DNA of 7,815 bases from Pseudomonadota bacterium (GTDB lineage Bacteria > Pseudomonadota > Alphaproteobacteria > Acetobacterales > Acetobacteraceae): NCBI GenBank assembly GCA_021841985.1, contig JAKCCP010000310.1:1-7815 (forward strand), written 5' to 3'. The notes under the pieces were generated by a model. The model saw nothing but the letters and a program-made list of their open reading frames with translations, made no database searches and was not told the DNA's origin. A program made the position numbers and the translations under genes. The stretch's first letter is position 1. Each line of letters opens with the position of its first letter. This document shows, one piece after another, positions 1 to 5,893 of this stretch.

Positions 1-2
1 CC

Positions 3-863
3 CGCCCGCGTGATCAGGCGCCCGACCCCCGCGATGAGCCGCCGCGTCTCGATGCGGTTCTCACCGCCAACGCCGCCGAGCGGTTGCAGGTGATGGATTT
101 CGAGGCCATGGGGGTGGACGAAATCGCGCTCGCCAAGCGCGAAATCCGCCGCCTCGTTCTCCCCCTCGATGCCCGCCGCACCCGCCGCCGCCGCGCCGAC
201 CCCATGGGGGCCGAAACCGATCTCCGCGCGACCCTCCGCCAGAGCCTGCGCCAGGGTGGCGAGATCCTGACGCTTGCCCATGCCAGCCGCACCGAACGCC
301 CGCCGCCGCTCGTCGTGATTTGCGATATTTCCGGATCGATGGCACGTTACGCACAGATTTTGCTGCATTTTCTTCACGCCGTCAGCAATGAGCGCGAGCG
401 CGTGCAGGTGTTTTTGTTCGGCACACGCCTCTCCAACATCACCCGCCAATTGCGCTATCGCGATCCCGAGGTCGCGTTCCAGATGGTTGCCCATGTGGTG
501 CCGGACTGGTCGGGCGGGACCAGGATCGGGGAAGCGCTCGCGACCTTCAACCGCCGCTGGGCGCGGCGCGTGCTCGGCCAGGGCGCGATCGTGCTTCTGG
601 TGACGGATGGGCTGGATCGCGACGGCGCCGTCGGCCTCGCGGAAAACATGGATCGCCTGCGCCGCTCCTGCCGGCGGCTGATCTGGCTCAATCCGCTGTT
701 GCGCTGGGAGGGATTCCAGCCCAAATCACAAGGCGTGCGGGCGATGCTACCCTATGTCGATGAGTTTCGCCCGGTGCATAATCTCGCCAGCCTGCGCGGG
801 CTGATCGATCTGCTCTCCCGCCCGGCGCCGGCCCGCGAGCGGATCATGGCGTTGGCCTCGTGA
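3..863 (+). CDS. coxE: CoxE-like VWA-domain protein, 5'-truncated by the window edge
   Basis: The reading frame is open from the first bases of the window to TGA at 861-863, leaving 286 visible residues; the start codon lies upstream. A TTG at 84 is in frame but is not the start, since homologous-looking sequence continues before it. The visible part carries a von Willebrand factor A domain with a MIDAS metal site: DISGSM (visible residues 108-113), a Thr in SGGTRIG (T173) and VTDG (200-203). The preceding stretch (ERLQVMDFEAMGVDE, then an Arg-rich segment) is typical of the CoxE family. CoxE proteins work with the AAA+ ATPase CoxD in maturing the active site of CO-dehydrogenase-type molybdenum hydroxylases in the cytoplasm. 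Family members are about 400 residues, so roughly 100 appear to be missing. The following XdhC-type and MocA-type genes support this role. Whether the target enzyme is a true CO dehydrogenase cannot be told from here. Confidence 0.85.
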   Translation, partial: RPRDQAPDPRDEPPRLDAVLTANAAERLQVMDFEAMGVDEIALAKREIRRLVLPLDARRTRRRRADPMGAETDLRATLRQSLRQGGEILTLAHASRTERPPPLVVICDISGSMARYAQILLHFLHAVSNERERVQVFLFGTRLSNITRQLRYRDPEVAFQMVAHVVPDWSGGTRIGEALATFNRRWARRVLGQGAIVLLVTDGLDRDGAVGLAENMDRLRRSCRRLIWLNPLLRWEGFQPKSQGVRAMLPYVDEFRPVHNLASLRGLIDLLSRPAPARERIMALAS

Positions 864-866
864 GGG
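862..866 (+). promoter_or_regulatory. Ribosome-binding site deciding the start of the XdhC N-domain gene
   Basis: GAGGG at 862-866 overlaps the coxE stop codon and lies 5 bases before ATG 872. This favours ATG 872 over the in-frame GTG at 860 (which overlaps the coxE TGA) and the GTG at 866. Confidence 0.55.
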
Positions 867-871
867 TGGAA

Positions 872-1201
872 ATGAGCGAAATCGAACCGGTGGAAGACAT
901 ACTTGCGATCGCGGAAACCTGGCGCGCGGCCGGCGAGACGGTGGCGCTGGCGACGGTGACCGAGACCTGGGGCTCCTCGCCCCGCCCGGCGGGCAGCCAG
1001 ATGGCGATCACCGCCAGCGGGCGGATGGCGGGTTCGGTCAGCGGCGGCTGCATCGAGGGCGCGGTCGCCGAGGCGGCGCGCGAGACGATCACCAGCGGGG
1101 TGCCGCGCCTCCTTGATTTCGGCGTGACCCATGAGCGCGCCTGGGAGGTCGGGCTCGCTTGCGGCGGCAAGGTCAAGGTGTTCGTGGAGGCCCTGGCATG
1201 A
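872..1201 (+). CDS. XdhC/CoxI family protein, N-terminal-domain type
   Basis: This 109-residue protein consists only of the XdhC_CoxI N-terminal domain. Visible family motifs are TWGSSPRPAG (residues 32-41), GSVSGGCIEGAV (54-65) and GLACGG (94-99), with conserved cysteines at C60 and C97. XdhC-type chaperones bind the molybdenum cofactor, promote its sulfuration and hand it to the apo-hydroxylase; that role is known for the family and inferred here. The partner Rossmann domain is encoded separately by the next gene, overlapping by four bases (ATGA at 1198-1201), so the two are probably translationally coupled and work as a pair. ATG 872 is preferred because a GAGGG motif precedes it; GTG 860 would add four residues. 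In cox clusters the corresponding genes are called coxF or coxI, but the sequence alone does not decide between them. Confidence 0.88.
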   Translation: MSEIEPVEDILAIAETWRAAGETVALATVTETWGSSPRPAGSQMAITASGRMAGSVSGGCIEGAVAEAARETITSGVPRLLDFGVTHERAWEVGLACGGKVKVFVEALA

Positions 1202-1899
1202 CGCCCGCGCTGCTCGCCGCGCTGCAAGCGGCGCGGGCGGCAAAGCGCCCGATCGTGCGCGGAACGCGCCTGCCCGACGGGGCGACGATCCTGCTCCCCG
1301 ACGATCCCGCCGCTTCTCCGGCCTTGGACGCCGCGGCGCGGGCGGCGCTGCGCGCGGATGCCTCCGGAACCGTCGAGATCGAGGGCGAAAACTGGTTTCT
1401 CCAGGTGTTCAACCCGCCGCCGCGTCTCGCCGTGATCGGCGCGGTGCATATCGCCCAGGCGCTGGCGCCGATGGCGGCGGGGCTCGGTTTCGGCGTCACC
1501 GTGATCGACCCGCGCGGCGCATTCGCGACCAAGGAGCGCTTTCCCGGCATCGAAATCACCACCGCCTGGCCGGACGAGGCGATGGACGCCTTCGCGCCCG
1601 ACACCCGCAGCGCCATTGTCACGCTGACCCATGACCCCAAGCTCGACGACCCGGCGCTCGACGCGGCCCTTCGCTCGCCGGCGTTTTATCTCGGCGCACT
1701 CGGCTCGCGCAAAACCCACGCGGCACGGCTCAAGCGCCTCCGCGCGCTCGGCCATGACGAGGCCAGCTTGGCGCGCATCCACGGCCCGGTCGGTCTCGAC
1801 ATCGAGGCCGTCACCGCGCCGGAGATCGCGCTCTCCATCCTCGCCGAAATCGTCGCGGTGCGGCGCGGCGCGACGATGGGACAGAAGGCGGCGGCGTGA
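1198..1899 (+). CDS. XdhC family protein, C-terminal Rossmann-domain type
   Basis: The product is 233 residues. After a poorly conserved N-terminal part (1-70) comes the XdhC Rossmann domain: nucleotide-binding-like VIGAVHIAQ (79-87), THDPKLDDPAL (144-154), YLGALGSRKT (164-173), GPVGLDIEA (196-204) and TAPEIALSILAEI (206-218). These are hallmark motifs of the C-terminal half of XdhC, which in single-chain homologues is fused to the domain encoded by the preceding gene. The inferred role is molybdenum-cofactor handling and sulfuration for a xanthine-oxidase-family enzyme. The start is ATG 1198, which overlaps the upstream TGA in an ATGA junction and has GGAGG at 1186-1190, seven bases away. 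An earlier in-frame ATG at 1159 lies inside the previous gene and is unlikely. The next gene begins within the stop codon (GTGA). Confidence 0.88.
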   Translation: MTPALLAALQAARAAKRPIVRGTRLPDGATILLPDDPAASPALDAAARAALRADASGTVEIEGENWFLQVFNPPPRLAVIGAVHIAQALAPMAAGLGFGVTVIDPRGAFATKERFPGIEITTAWPDEAMDAFAPDTRSAIVTLTHDPKLDDPALDAALRSPAFYLGALGSRKTHAARLKRLRALGHDEASLARIHGPVGLDIEAVTAPEIALSILAEIVAVRRGATMGQKAAA

Positions 1900-3560
1900 T
1901 TTTCGGCCGCGTGCCCGTCGAAAACGCGGAAGGCGCCATTCTCGTCCACACCCAGCGTCTCGCCGCCCGCGTTCTGAAAAAGGGCACGGTGCTCGACGCT
2001 GGGGCGCTGGCGGCGCTCCGTGAGGGCGGGATTTCGGCAATCATCGCGGCACGGCTGGAGCCCGGCGATATCGGCGAGAACGAGGCGGCGAGCCGGCTTG
2101 CCGCCGCCCTGGCCTCTGCCAATGTCAAGCCCAGCCGCGCCGGCACCGGGCGGGTCAATCTTCTCGCGACGGAGACCGGCCTCTTTCGTGTCTCGCGCGC
2201 CGCGGTCGACCGGCTGAACGCGGTCCACGAAGCGCTCACCCTCGGCACCCTCCCGGACGCAACGCCGGTCACGGCGGGCGAAATGGTCGCCACCGTCAAA
2301 ATCATCCCCTTCGCCGTCCCTGGATCCCTGCTCATCGAGGTCGAGGCGCGGGCGCGGGCGGAGGAAACCATCCTCGCCGTCCATCCCTTTCGTCCGCTCA
2401 CCGCCGGCCTCGTGGTGAGCGAATTGCCGGGGCTCAAGGAAAAAGCCGCGCAAAACATCATCGCCGCGACCGAGGCGCGCCTCGCCGCGCTCGGCGGGCG
2501 GGTTCTGCCGGCGCTCCGCGCGCCGCACGAGGAGGCGCCGATCGCCGATGCGCTGGCGCGGCTCTGCGCCGACGGCGCCGATCTGCTGCTGGTCGCCGGC
2601 GCCTCGGCCGTCGTCGACCGGCGCGATGTCGGGCCGATGGCGATCCTGCGCCTGGGCGGCGAAATCCGCCATTTCGGCATGCCGGTCGATCCCGGCAATC
2701 TGATCTGCATCGGCCGCATCGGCGGGAAACCCGCTCTGGTGCTGCCCGGCTGCGCCGGCAGCTCCAGGCCGAACGGCATCGATTTCGTGCTCCGCCTGCT
2801 CGCCGCCGGGCTCGATGCCGGCCCGCGCGAGGTCATGGCGATGGGGGTTGGCGGCCTCCTCAAGGACGTTCCAACCCGCGGCCTGCCGCGCGCCCGCGCC
2901 GTCGCGCAAGAAGACAAACCGCCGCCCGCCGCCGCCGCGCCACGGCGCCCGTCGATCGCCGCCATCGTGCTCGCCGCCGGGCAGTCTTCGCGGATGGCGC
3001 CCCATCACAAGCTCCTGCTGCCCGACCGCGCCGGCAAACCGATGATCGCCCGCGTCGTCGATAACCTGCTGTCGTCGCCGGCGCGGCCGATCCTCGTCGT
3101 CGTCGGCCACCGCGCGGACGATATCAGGGCGGCGCTCGCCGGTCGCCCGGTCGCCTTCGTCCCTGCCGCCGATTACGCCGAAGGGCTCGCCGCCAGTCTT
3201 CGCGCCGGCATCACCGCGCTGCCCGGCGAGGCGCGGGCGGCGCTGATCTGTCTCGGCGACATGCCGCTGGTGACGGCGCGGGTGATCGAGCGGCTGATCG
3301 AAGCCTACGACCCCGATGAAGGGCGGCTGATCGCGGTTCCCATGCATCGCGGCCGCCCGGGCAACCCGGTGCTCTGGGACCGGCGGTTTTTCCCTGAAAT
3401 TGCCGCGCTGACCGGCGATGCCGGGGCGCGGCGCCTGCTCGATCAGCACCTCGAAGCGATGACCGAGGTGGAAATGCCGGAAGATTCGGTGCTGCGCGAT
3501 TTCGATACCGTCGAGAGCCTGGCCAGCCTGCCCGAGCGGCTGCGGCCGGAATTGCCGTAA
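1896..3560 (+). CDS. Fusion of molybdopterin-binding (MoCF-like) domain and MocA-like cytidylyltransferase
   Basis: The 554-residue protein has two parts. Residues 1 to about 335 resemble a molybdopterin-binding MoeA/MogA-type domain, with GASAVVDRRD (235-244) and GMPVDPGN (261-268) followed by a Pro/Gly-rich LPGCAGSS segment. A Pro/Ala-rich linker (about 336-353) leads to a nucleotidyltransferase of the MocA/MobA fold: IAAIVLAAGQSSRM (354-367), K372, GDMPL (454-458) and GRPGNPV (486-492). MocA transfers CMP from CTP to molybdopterin to give the cytosine-dinucleotide cofactor used by xanthine-oxidase-family enzymes. The fusion presumably passes the cofactor from binding site to transferase; that is inference. 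The similarity to the GTP-using MobA is lower-level, and the XdhC and CoxE neighbours favour the CTP-using type. The start is GTG 1896, overlapping the previous TGA as GTGA, with GAAGG at 1884-1888. Databases often label this family a molybdopterin-binding/glycosyltransferase family 2 protein. Confidence 0.87.
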   Translation: MIFGRVPVENAEGAILVHTQRLAARVLKKGTVLDAGALAALREGGISAIIAARLEPGDIGENEAASRLAAALASANVKPSRAGTGRVNLLATETGLFRVSRAAVDRLNAVHEALTLGTLPDATPVTAGEMVATVKIIPFAVPGSLLIEVEARARAEETILAVHPFRPLTAGLVVSELPGLKEKAAQNIIAATEARLAALGGRVLPALRAPHEEAPIADALARLCADGADLLLVAGASAVVDRRDVGPMAILRLGGEIRHFGMPVDPGNLICIGRIGGKPALVLPGCAGSSRPNGIDFVLRLLAAGLDAGPREVMAMGVGGLLKDVPTRGLPRARAVAQEDKPPPAAAAPRRPSIAAIVLAAGQSSRMAPHHKLLLPDRAGKPMIARVVDNLLSSPARPILVVVGHRADDIRAALAGRPVAFVPAADYAEGLAASLRAGITALPGEARAALICLGDMPLVTARVIERLIEAYDPDEGRLIAVPMHRGRPGNPVLWDRRFFPEIAALTGDAGARRLLDQHLEAMTEVEMPEDSVLRDFDTVESLASLPERLRPELP

Positions 3561-3633
3561 GAAACGAACCCCCGATTCTCTGGTCCGCTCTCTGGTCCGC
3601 TCTCTGGTCCGCGAAAATTCGTTGCGCTTACGG
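3555..3633. repeat. Imperfect inverted repeat enclosing the 12-bp tandem repeat
   Basis: The left arm, CCGTAAG (3555-3561) plus ACGAA (3564-3568), is matched by TTCGT (3618-3622) plus CTTACGG (3627-3633). That makes 7 and 5 complementary bases separated by a small asymmetric internal loop. The left arm overlaps the TAA of the fusion gene. No T-run follows, so it does not look like an ordinary intrinsic terminator. Its significance is uncertain; arms this short could be coincidental. Confidence 0.4.
3577..3612. repeat. Three perfect tandem copies of a 12-bp sequence
   Basis: The unit TCTCTGGTCCGC occurs at 3577-3588, 3589-3600 and 3601-3612 without a mismatch. It lies between the stop codon of the MocA fusion gene and the 3' end of tRNA-Lys, on no protein gene. 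There are no spacers, so it is not a CRISPR array. It may be a slippage-prone microsatellite-like array, a protein-binding array, or a remnant of DNA integrated at the tRNA; the sequence does not discriminate. Confidence 0.9.
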
Positions 3634-3670
3634 TTGCGAGATGAATTGGCGGTCAAGTCTTTGATTTGAT

Positions 3671-3746
<76 letters not shown>

Positions 3747-3758
3747 GCCGGGTGACCT

Positions 3759-3786
3759 CTTAGCAGCCTTGCCCGGGGCTGTGAAG
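3759..3786 (-). promoter_or_regulatory. Candidate promoter of tRNA-Lys
   Basis: On the minus strand CTTCAC (3781-3786) and GCTAAG (3759-3764) are separated by 16 bases and lie 12 bases before the mature tRNA 5' end, a sensible distance for a tRNA promoter with a short leader. Both boxes are poor matches to the sigma-70 consensus, so this is tentative. Confidence 0.3.
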
Positions 3787-3872
3787 CGCTCCCGGGATCT
3801 TCTTTATCCTCGATCGTGTCCCCGGACGTGGTGTAGGATCTGCTGCTGCTTGGCGGGGGGATCTGCCTTGTT

Positions 3873-3893
3873 GTCAGGAGACTATCTCCCGAC
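3873..3893 (-). terminator. Hairpin behind pcaB, possible transcript end
   Basis: On the minus strand GTCGGGAGA pairs with TCTCCTGAC around a TAG loop: nine pairs including one G-U wobble. On the plus strand the same position would be an A-C mismatch, which favours minus-strand function. It begins about 40 bases after the pcaB stop codon. No U-tract follows, so it would be a stabilising or Rho-assisted end rather than a classical intrinsic terminator. Confidence 0.35.
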
Positions 3894-3933
3894 ATCGCCG
3901 CGGTGTCTCGCCGATCATGCGCATCGTCCAGGA

Positions 3934-5292
3934 CTATCCGCTGATCGCCCGCGAGGCTTCCAGCACCCGGTCGATGAATTCATGGGCGCTGCCGAGATAA
4001 TTGGCCGGATCGGTCAAGTTTTCGAGTGCCGCGGTATCGAGCCGCGCCGCGATCTCGGGGAACGCGGCGAGCGCCTTGGCGAGCGGGATACGTTCGGCGC
4101 GGGCGCGATCGCAGGCCGCTTGCACGGCGTGATGCGCGGCGTCCCGCCCGAGCAGGGGGGCCAAGCCCATCATCACCGCTTCAGAGACGATCAGCCCGCC
4201 GGTCGCATCGAGATTTTGCCGCATCCGCGCGGGATCGACCACCATCCCCTCGGCGATGAACAAAGCATGGCGGACGGCGCCATGGGCGAGGACGAAGGCC
4301 TGCGGCAGCGCCAGCGGCTCGGCCTGCCAGGGGCCGGTCGCGCGCTCGAAATCCATGGCCATCGCGCCCTGCATCAGCGGCACCAGCGCCTGCACCGCGC
4401 GCATCGCGGCGAGCACGTATTCGGCGGCGATCGGGTTGCGCTTTTGCGGCATGGTGGAGGAGGAGCCGCGGCCGGGGGCATGCGGCTCGGCGACCTCGGC
4501 GAGTTCGGTTTGCGCGAGCAGGATGATGTCGGTTGCGAATTTGCCGAGGCTGCCGCAGAGGAGGCCGAGGAAGGACACCGCCTCGGCCAGTCCCTCGCGA
4601 CGCACATGCCAGGGGAGCGGCGGCACGCCGAGCGCGAGTTCCTCGGCCAGCCCCGCCGCGACCGCGAGCCCCTCCGCGCCGAGCGAGGCGAGCGTCCCCG
4701 CCGCCCCGCCCAGCTCGACCAGTTCGACGCGCGGGCGCAACTGATCGAGCCGTTCGATGTGGGACACCAGCGGCGCGAGCCAGACCGCGCATTTGAGGCC
4801 GAAGGTGGTCGGAAGCGCGTGTTGCAGATGGGTGCGCCCGGCCATCACCGTTCCCCGATGCGCCGCCGCCTGCGCGGCGAGTGCGGCGATCAAATGGCGC
4901 AGATCGGCGCGCAAAAGCGCGAGCCCGGCCTTGACCTGGAGGGCGACGGCGGTATCGAGAATGTCCTGCGTCGTTGCCCCCCAATGGGTCCAGCGCCCGG
5001 CCTCGGCGCCGGCCGCGCGCGAGAGCGCGGCGACCAGCCCGACCACCGGATAGCCGACATTGCGCACGCTCGCCGGCAGGCCCGAGAGATCGAGCGCCTC
5101 GATCCGGGCGGCGGCGGTGATGGCCTCCGCCGCCGTGTCCGGGATCAGCCCGCGCCGCGCCTCGATGCGCGCCAGCGCCGCCTCGGCATCGAGCATGCGC
5201 TGGAGCAGCGCGCGCTCATCGAAAATCGCCCGCATCGTCTCGGAGCCATAGAGCGTGCCGAAAATCGGGCTGTCGGCGGGATTAACGGCCAT
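3934..5292 (-). CDS. pcaB: 3-carboxy-cis,cis-muconate cycloisomerase
   Basis: The 452-residue protein belongs to the fumarase/aspartase superfamily and has the usual length of bacterial PcaB. It carries GRTHLQHA with H155 and H158 (H158 corresponds to the conserved His of the family) and the superfamily signature GSSSTMPQKRNP (276-287). The N-terminus (ETMRAIFDERALLQRMLDAEAALARIEA) is PcaB-like. It converts 3-carboxy-cis,cis-muconate to 4-carboxymuconolactone, the second step of protocatechuate ring cleavage, in the cytoplasm. The start at ATG 5292 gives an N-terminus matching Pseudomonas PcaB; an upstream TTG (5328) would add an unrelated extension. No Shine-Dalgarno sequence is visible before 5292. 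Instead the ATG overlaps the TGA of a 23-codon frame (TGATG), suggesting translation by re-initiation. It is the last gene of the pca operon. Confidence 0.95.
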   Translation of the reverse strand: MAVNPADSPIFGTLYGSETMRAIFDERALLQRMLDAEAALARIEARRGLIPDTAAEAITAAARIEALDLSGLPASVRNVGYPVVGLVAALSRAAGAEAGRWTHWGATTQDILDTAVALQVKAGLALLRADLRHLIAALAAQAAAHRGTVMAGRTHLQHALPTTFGLKCAVWLAPLVSHIERLDQLRPRVELVELGGAAGTLASLGAEGLAVAAGLAEELALGVPPLPWHVRREGLAEAVSFLGLLCGSLGKFATDIILLAQTELAEVAEPHAPGRGSSSTMPQKRNPIAAEYVLAAMRAVQALVPLMQGAMAMDFERATGPWQAEPLALPQAFVLAHGAVRHALFIAEGMVVDPARMRQNLDATGGLIVSEAVMMGLAPLLGRDAAHHAVQAACDRARAERIPLAKALAAFPEIAARLDTAALENLTDPANYLGSAHEFIDRVLEASRAISG

Positions 5293-5363
5293 CAGGACAA
5301 AATGCCGCCGGCGCTGTCCAACAGACAAAAGTTTTTTTGGTTCTTTTTTTCAAAAAAGAACAT
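5292..5363 (-). CDS. Candidate 23-residue peptide between pcaG and pcaB
   Basis: I do not recognise this peptide. It begins MFFFEKKNQKNF and ends DSAGGILS, so it has an aromatic/lysine-rich first half and a small-residue end. Its signals are unusually good for so short a frame: AGGAGG (5368-5373) overlaps the pcaG stop codon and lies four bases before the ATG, and its TGA (5292-5294) shares a base with the pcaB ATG. Junctions of this kind (TGATG, ATGA) also join pcaD/pcaH and pcaH/pcaG. pcaB has no ribosome-binding site of its own, so translating this frame could deliver ribosomes to pcaB. The first half coincides with an AT-rich inverted repeat and runs of A and T, unlike the GC-rich neighbours, so it may instead be a dispersed repeat read by chance. 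Expression is unproven. Confidence 0.45.
   Translation of the reverse strand: MFFFEKKNQKNFCLLDSAGGILS
5340..5361. repeat. AT-rich perfect inverted repeat within the pca operon
   Basis: GTTCTTTTTT (5340-5349) and AAAAAAGAAC (5352-5361) are exact reverse complements around two bases. Flanking runs (seven T at 5332-5338, five T at 5363-5367) extend the AT-rich patch to about 5322-5367 in otherwise GC-rich DNA. On the minus strand the hairpin starts at the G of the small frame's ATG. After the stem the minus strand has A-runs, not a U-tract, so it should not terminate pca transcription; the plus strand has a short T-tract. From memory, similar AT-rich intergenic sequences recur in Acetobacteraceae genomes; this was not checked. 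Confidence 0.8.
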
Positions 5364-5367
5364 TTTT

Positions 5368-5373
5368 CCTCCT
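5368..5373 (-). promoter_or_regulatory. Perfect Shine-Dalgarno sequence before the small frame
   Basis: AGGAGG on the minus strand overlaps the pcaG TAG stop (5372-5374) and precedes an ATG at 5361-5363 by four A residues. It is the strongest ribosome-binding site in the operon, yet it lies about 75 bases from pcaB, too far to serve that gene directly. Confidence 0.6.
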
Positions 5374-5893
5374 AAAGCGCGAGAAACACGGTCTCGTCCT
5401 CGCCTTGGAGGCGGATGTCGAGATGCCAGTGCGCGGGCGCGGTCTCGCGCGCGAGCAACGTCTCGCGCCGGGCGGGATCGGCAATGGAGGAGAGCAGCGG
5501 GTCGCTCTCGTTGCGCCGGTCGCCGGCGAAATAGAGGCGCGAGAACAGCGGCTTGAGCACGCCCCGGGCGTGGAGCACCAGCGCCAGATGCGGCGCCTGC
5601 CAGGCATTGCCGCGCCCGGCGACGGGGCCGGGTTTGAGGGTTCGGAAGCGGAATCGTCCCTCCGCGTCGCAGCGCGTCCGGCCGAAGCCGGGAAATGTCG
5701 CGTCGGCCGGCGGATCGGCCTGCCAGATCTCGATCGCGGCGTCGGCCACGGGTGCTGCATCGCCATCCAGAACCTGTCCGCCGACGGTGATCACCTCGCC
5801 CTGCGCGCCAAAGCGGGTGAGATCGGCCCATTCGGCGTGTTCGATCAAATGCCAGTAAGGGCCGATGGTCTGGTTCGCGGTCGCCGCCGGCAT
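5372..5893 (-). CDS. pcaG: Protocatechuate 3,4-dioxygenase, alpha subunit
   Basis: The 173-residue protein has the intradiol-dioxygenase beta-sandwich pattern: NQTIGPYWH near the N-terminus, AAIEIWQADPPADA, GRTRCDAEGRFRFRTLKPG in the middle, RLYFAGD and the C-terminal DIRLQGEDETVF. It lacks the Tyr/Tyr/His/His iron set, as expected for the alpha subunit, which pairs with PcaH to form the active site. It is somewhat shorter than Pseudomonas PcaG (about 200) but both ends match, so it appears complete. The start at ATG 5893 overlaps the pcaH stop as TGATG and has GGAGA at 5901-5905, seven bases upstream. A longer frame from 5962 lies inside pcaH and is rejected. Confidence 0.95.
   Translation of the reverse strand: MPAATANQTIGPYWHLIEHAEWADLTRFGAQGEVITVGGQVLDGDAAPVADAAIEIWQADPPADATFPGFGRTRCDAEGRFRFRTLKPGPVAGRGNAWQAPHLALVLHARGVLKPLFSRLYFAGDRRNESDPLLSSIADPARRETLLARETAPAHWHLDIRLQGEDETVFLAL

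Larger units (their letters stand above)
3747..3933. other. Intergenic region between tRNA-Lys and pcaB
   Basis: No protein gene is supported here. Besides the candidate tRNA promoter and the hairpin annotated separately, it holds an 8-bp direct repeat GGATCTGC (3836-3843 and 3859-3866) and the palindrome-flanked CCCGGG pair near 3772-3797. With 3561-3670 and the tRNA, it forms a 373-base stretch without a protein gene that separates the two convergent operons. Confidence 0.6.

Noticed and set aside
844..2040. 398-residue minus-strand open frame opposite the XdhC genes
   Set aside because: Antisense shadow of two genes with hallmark motifs; Arg-rich and without a domain.
3577..3612. 12-bp tandem repeat as a CRISPR array
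   Set aside because: Units are too short and contiguous, with no spacers and no cas genes.
5340..5367. AT-rich hairpin as an intrinsic terminator of the pca operon
   Set aside because: The stem is only A-U apart from its base, and in the pca transcript it is followed by A-runs rather than a U-tract.
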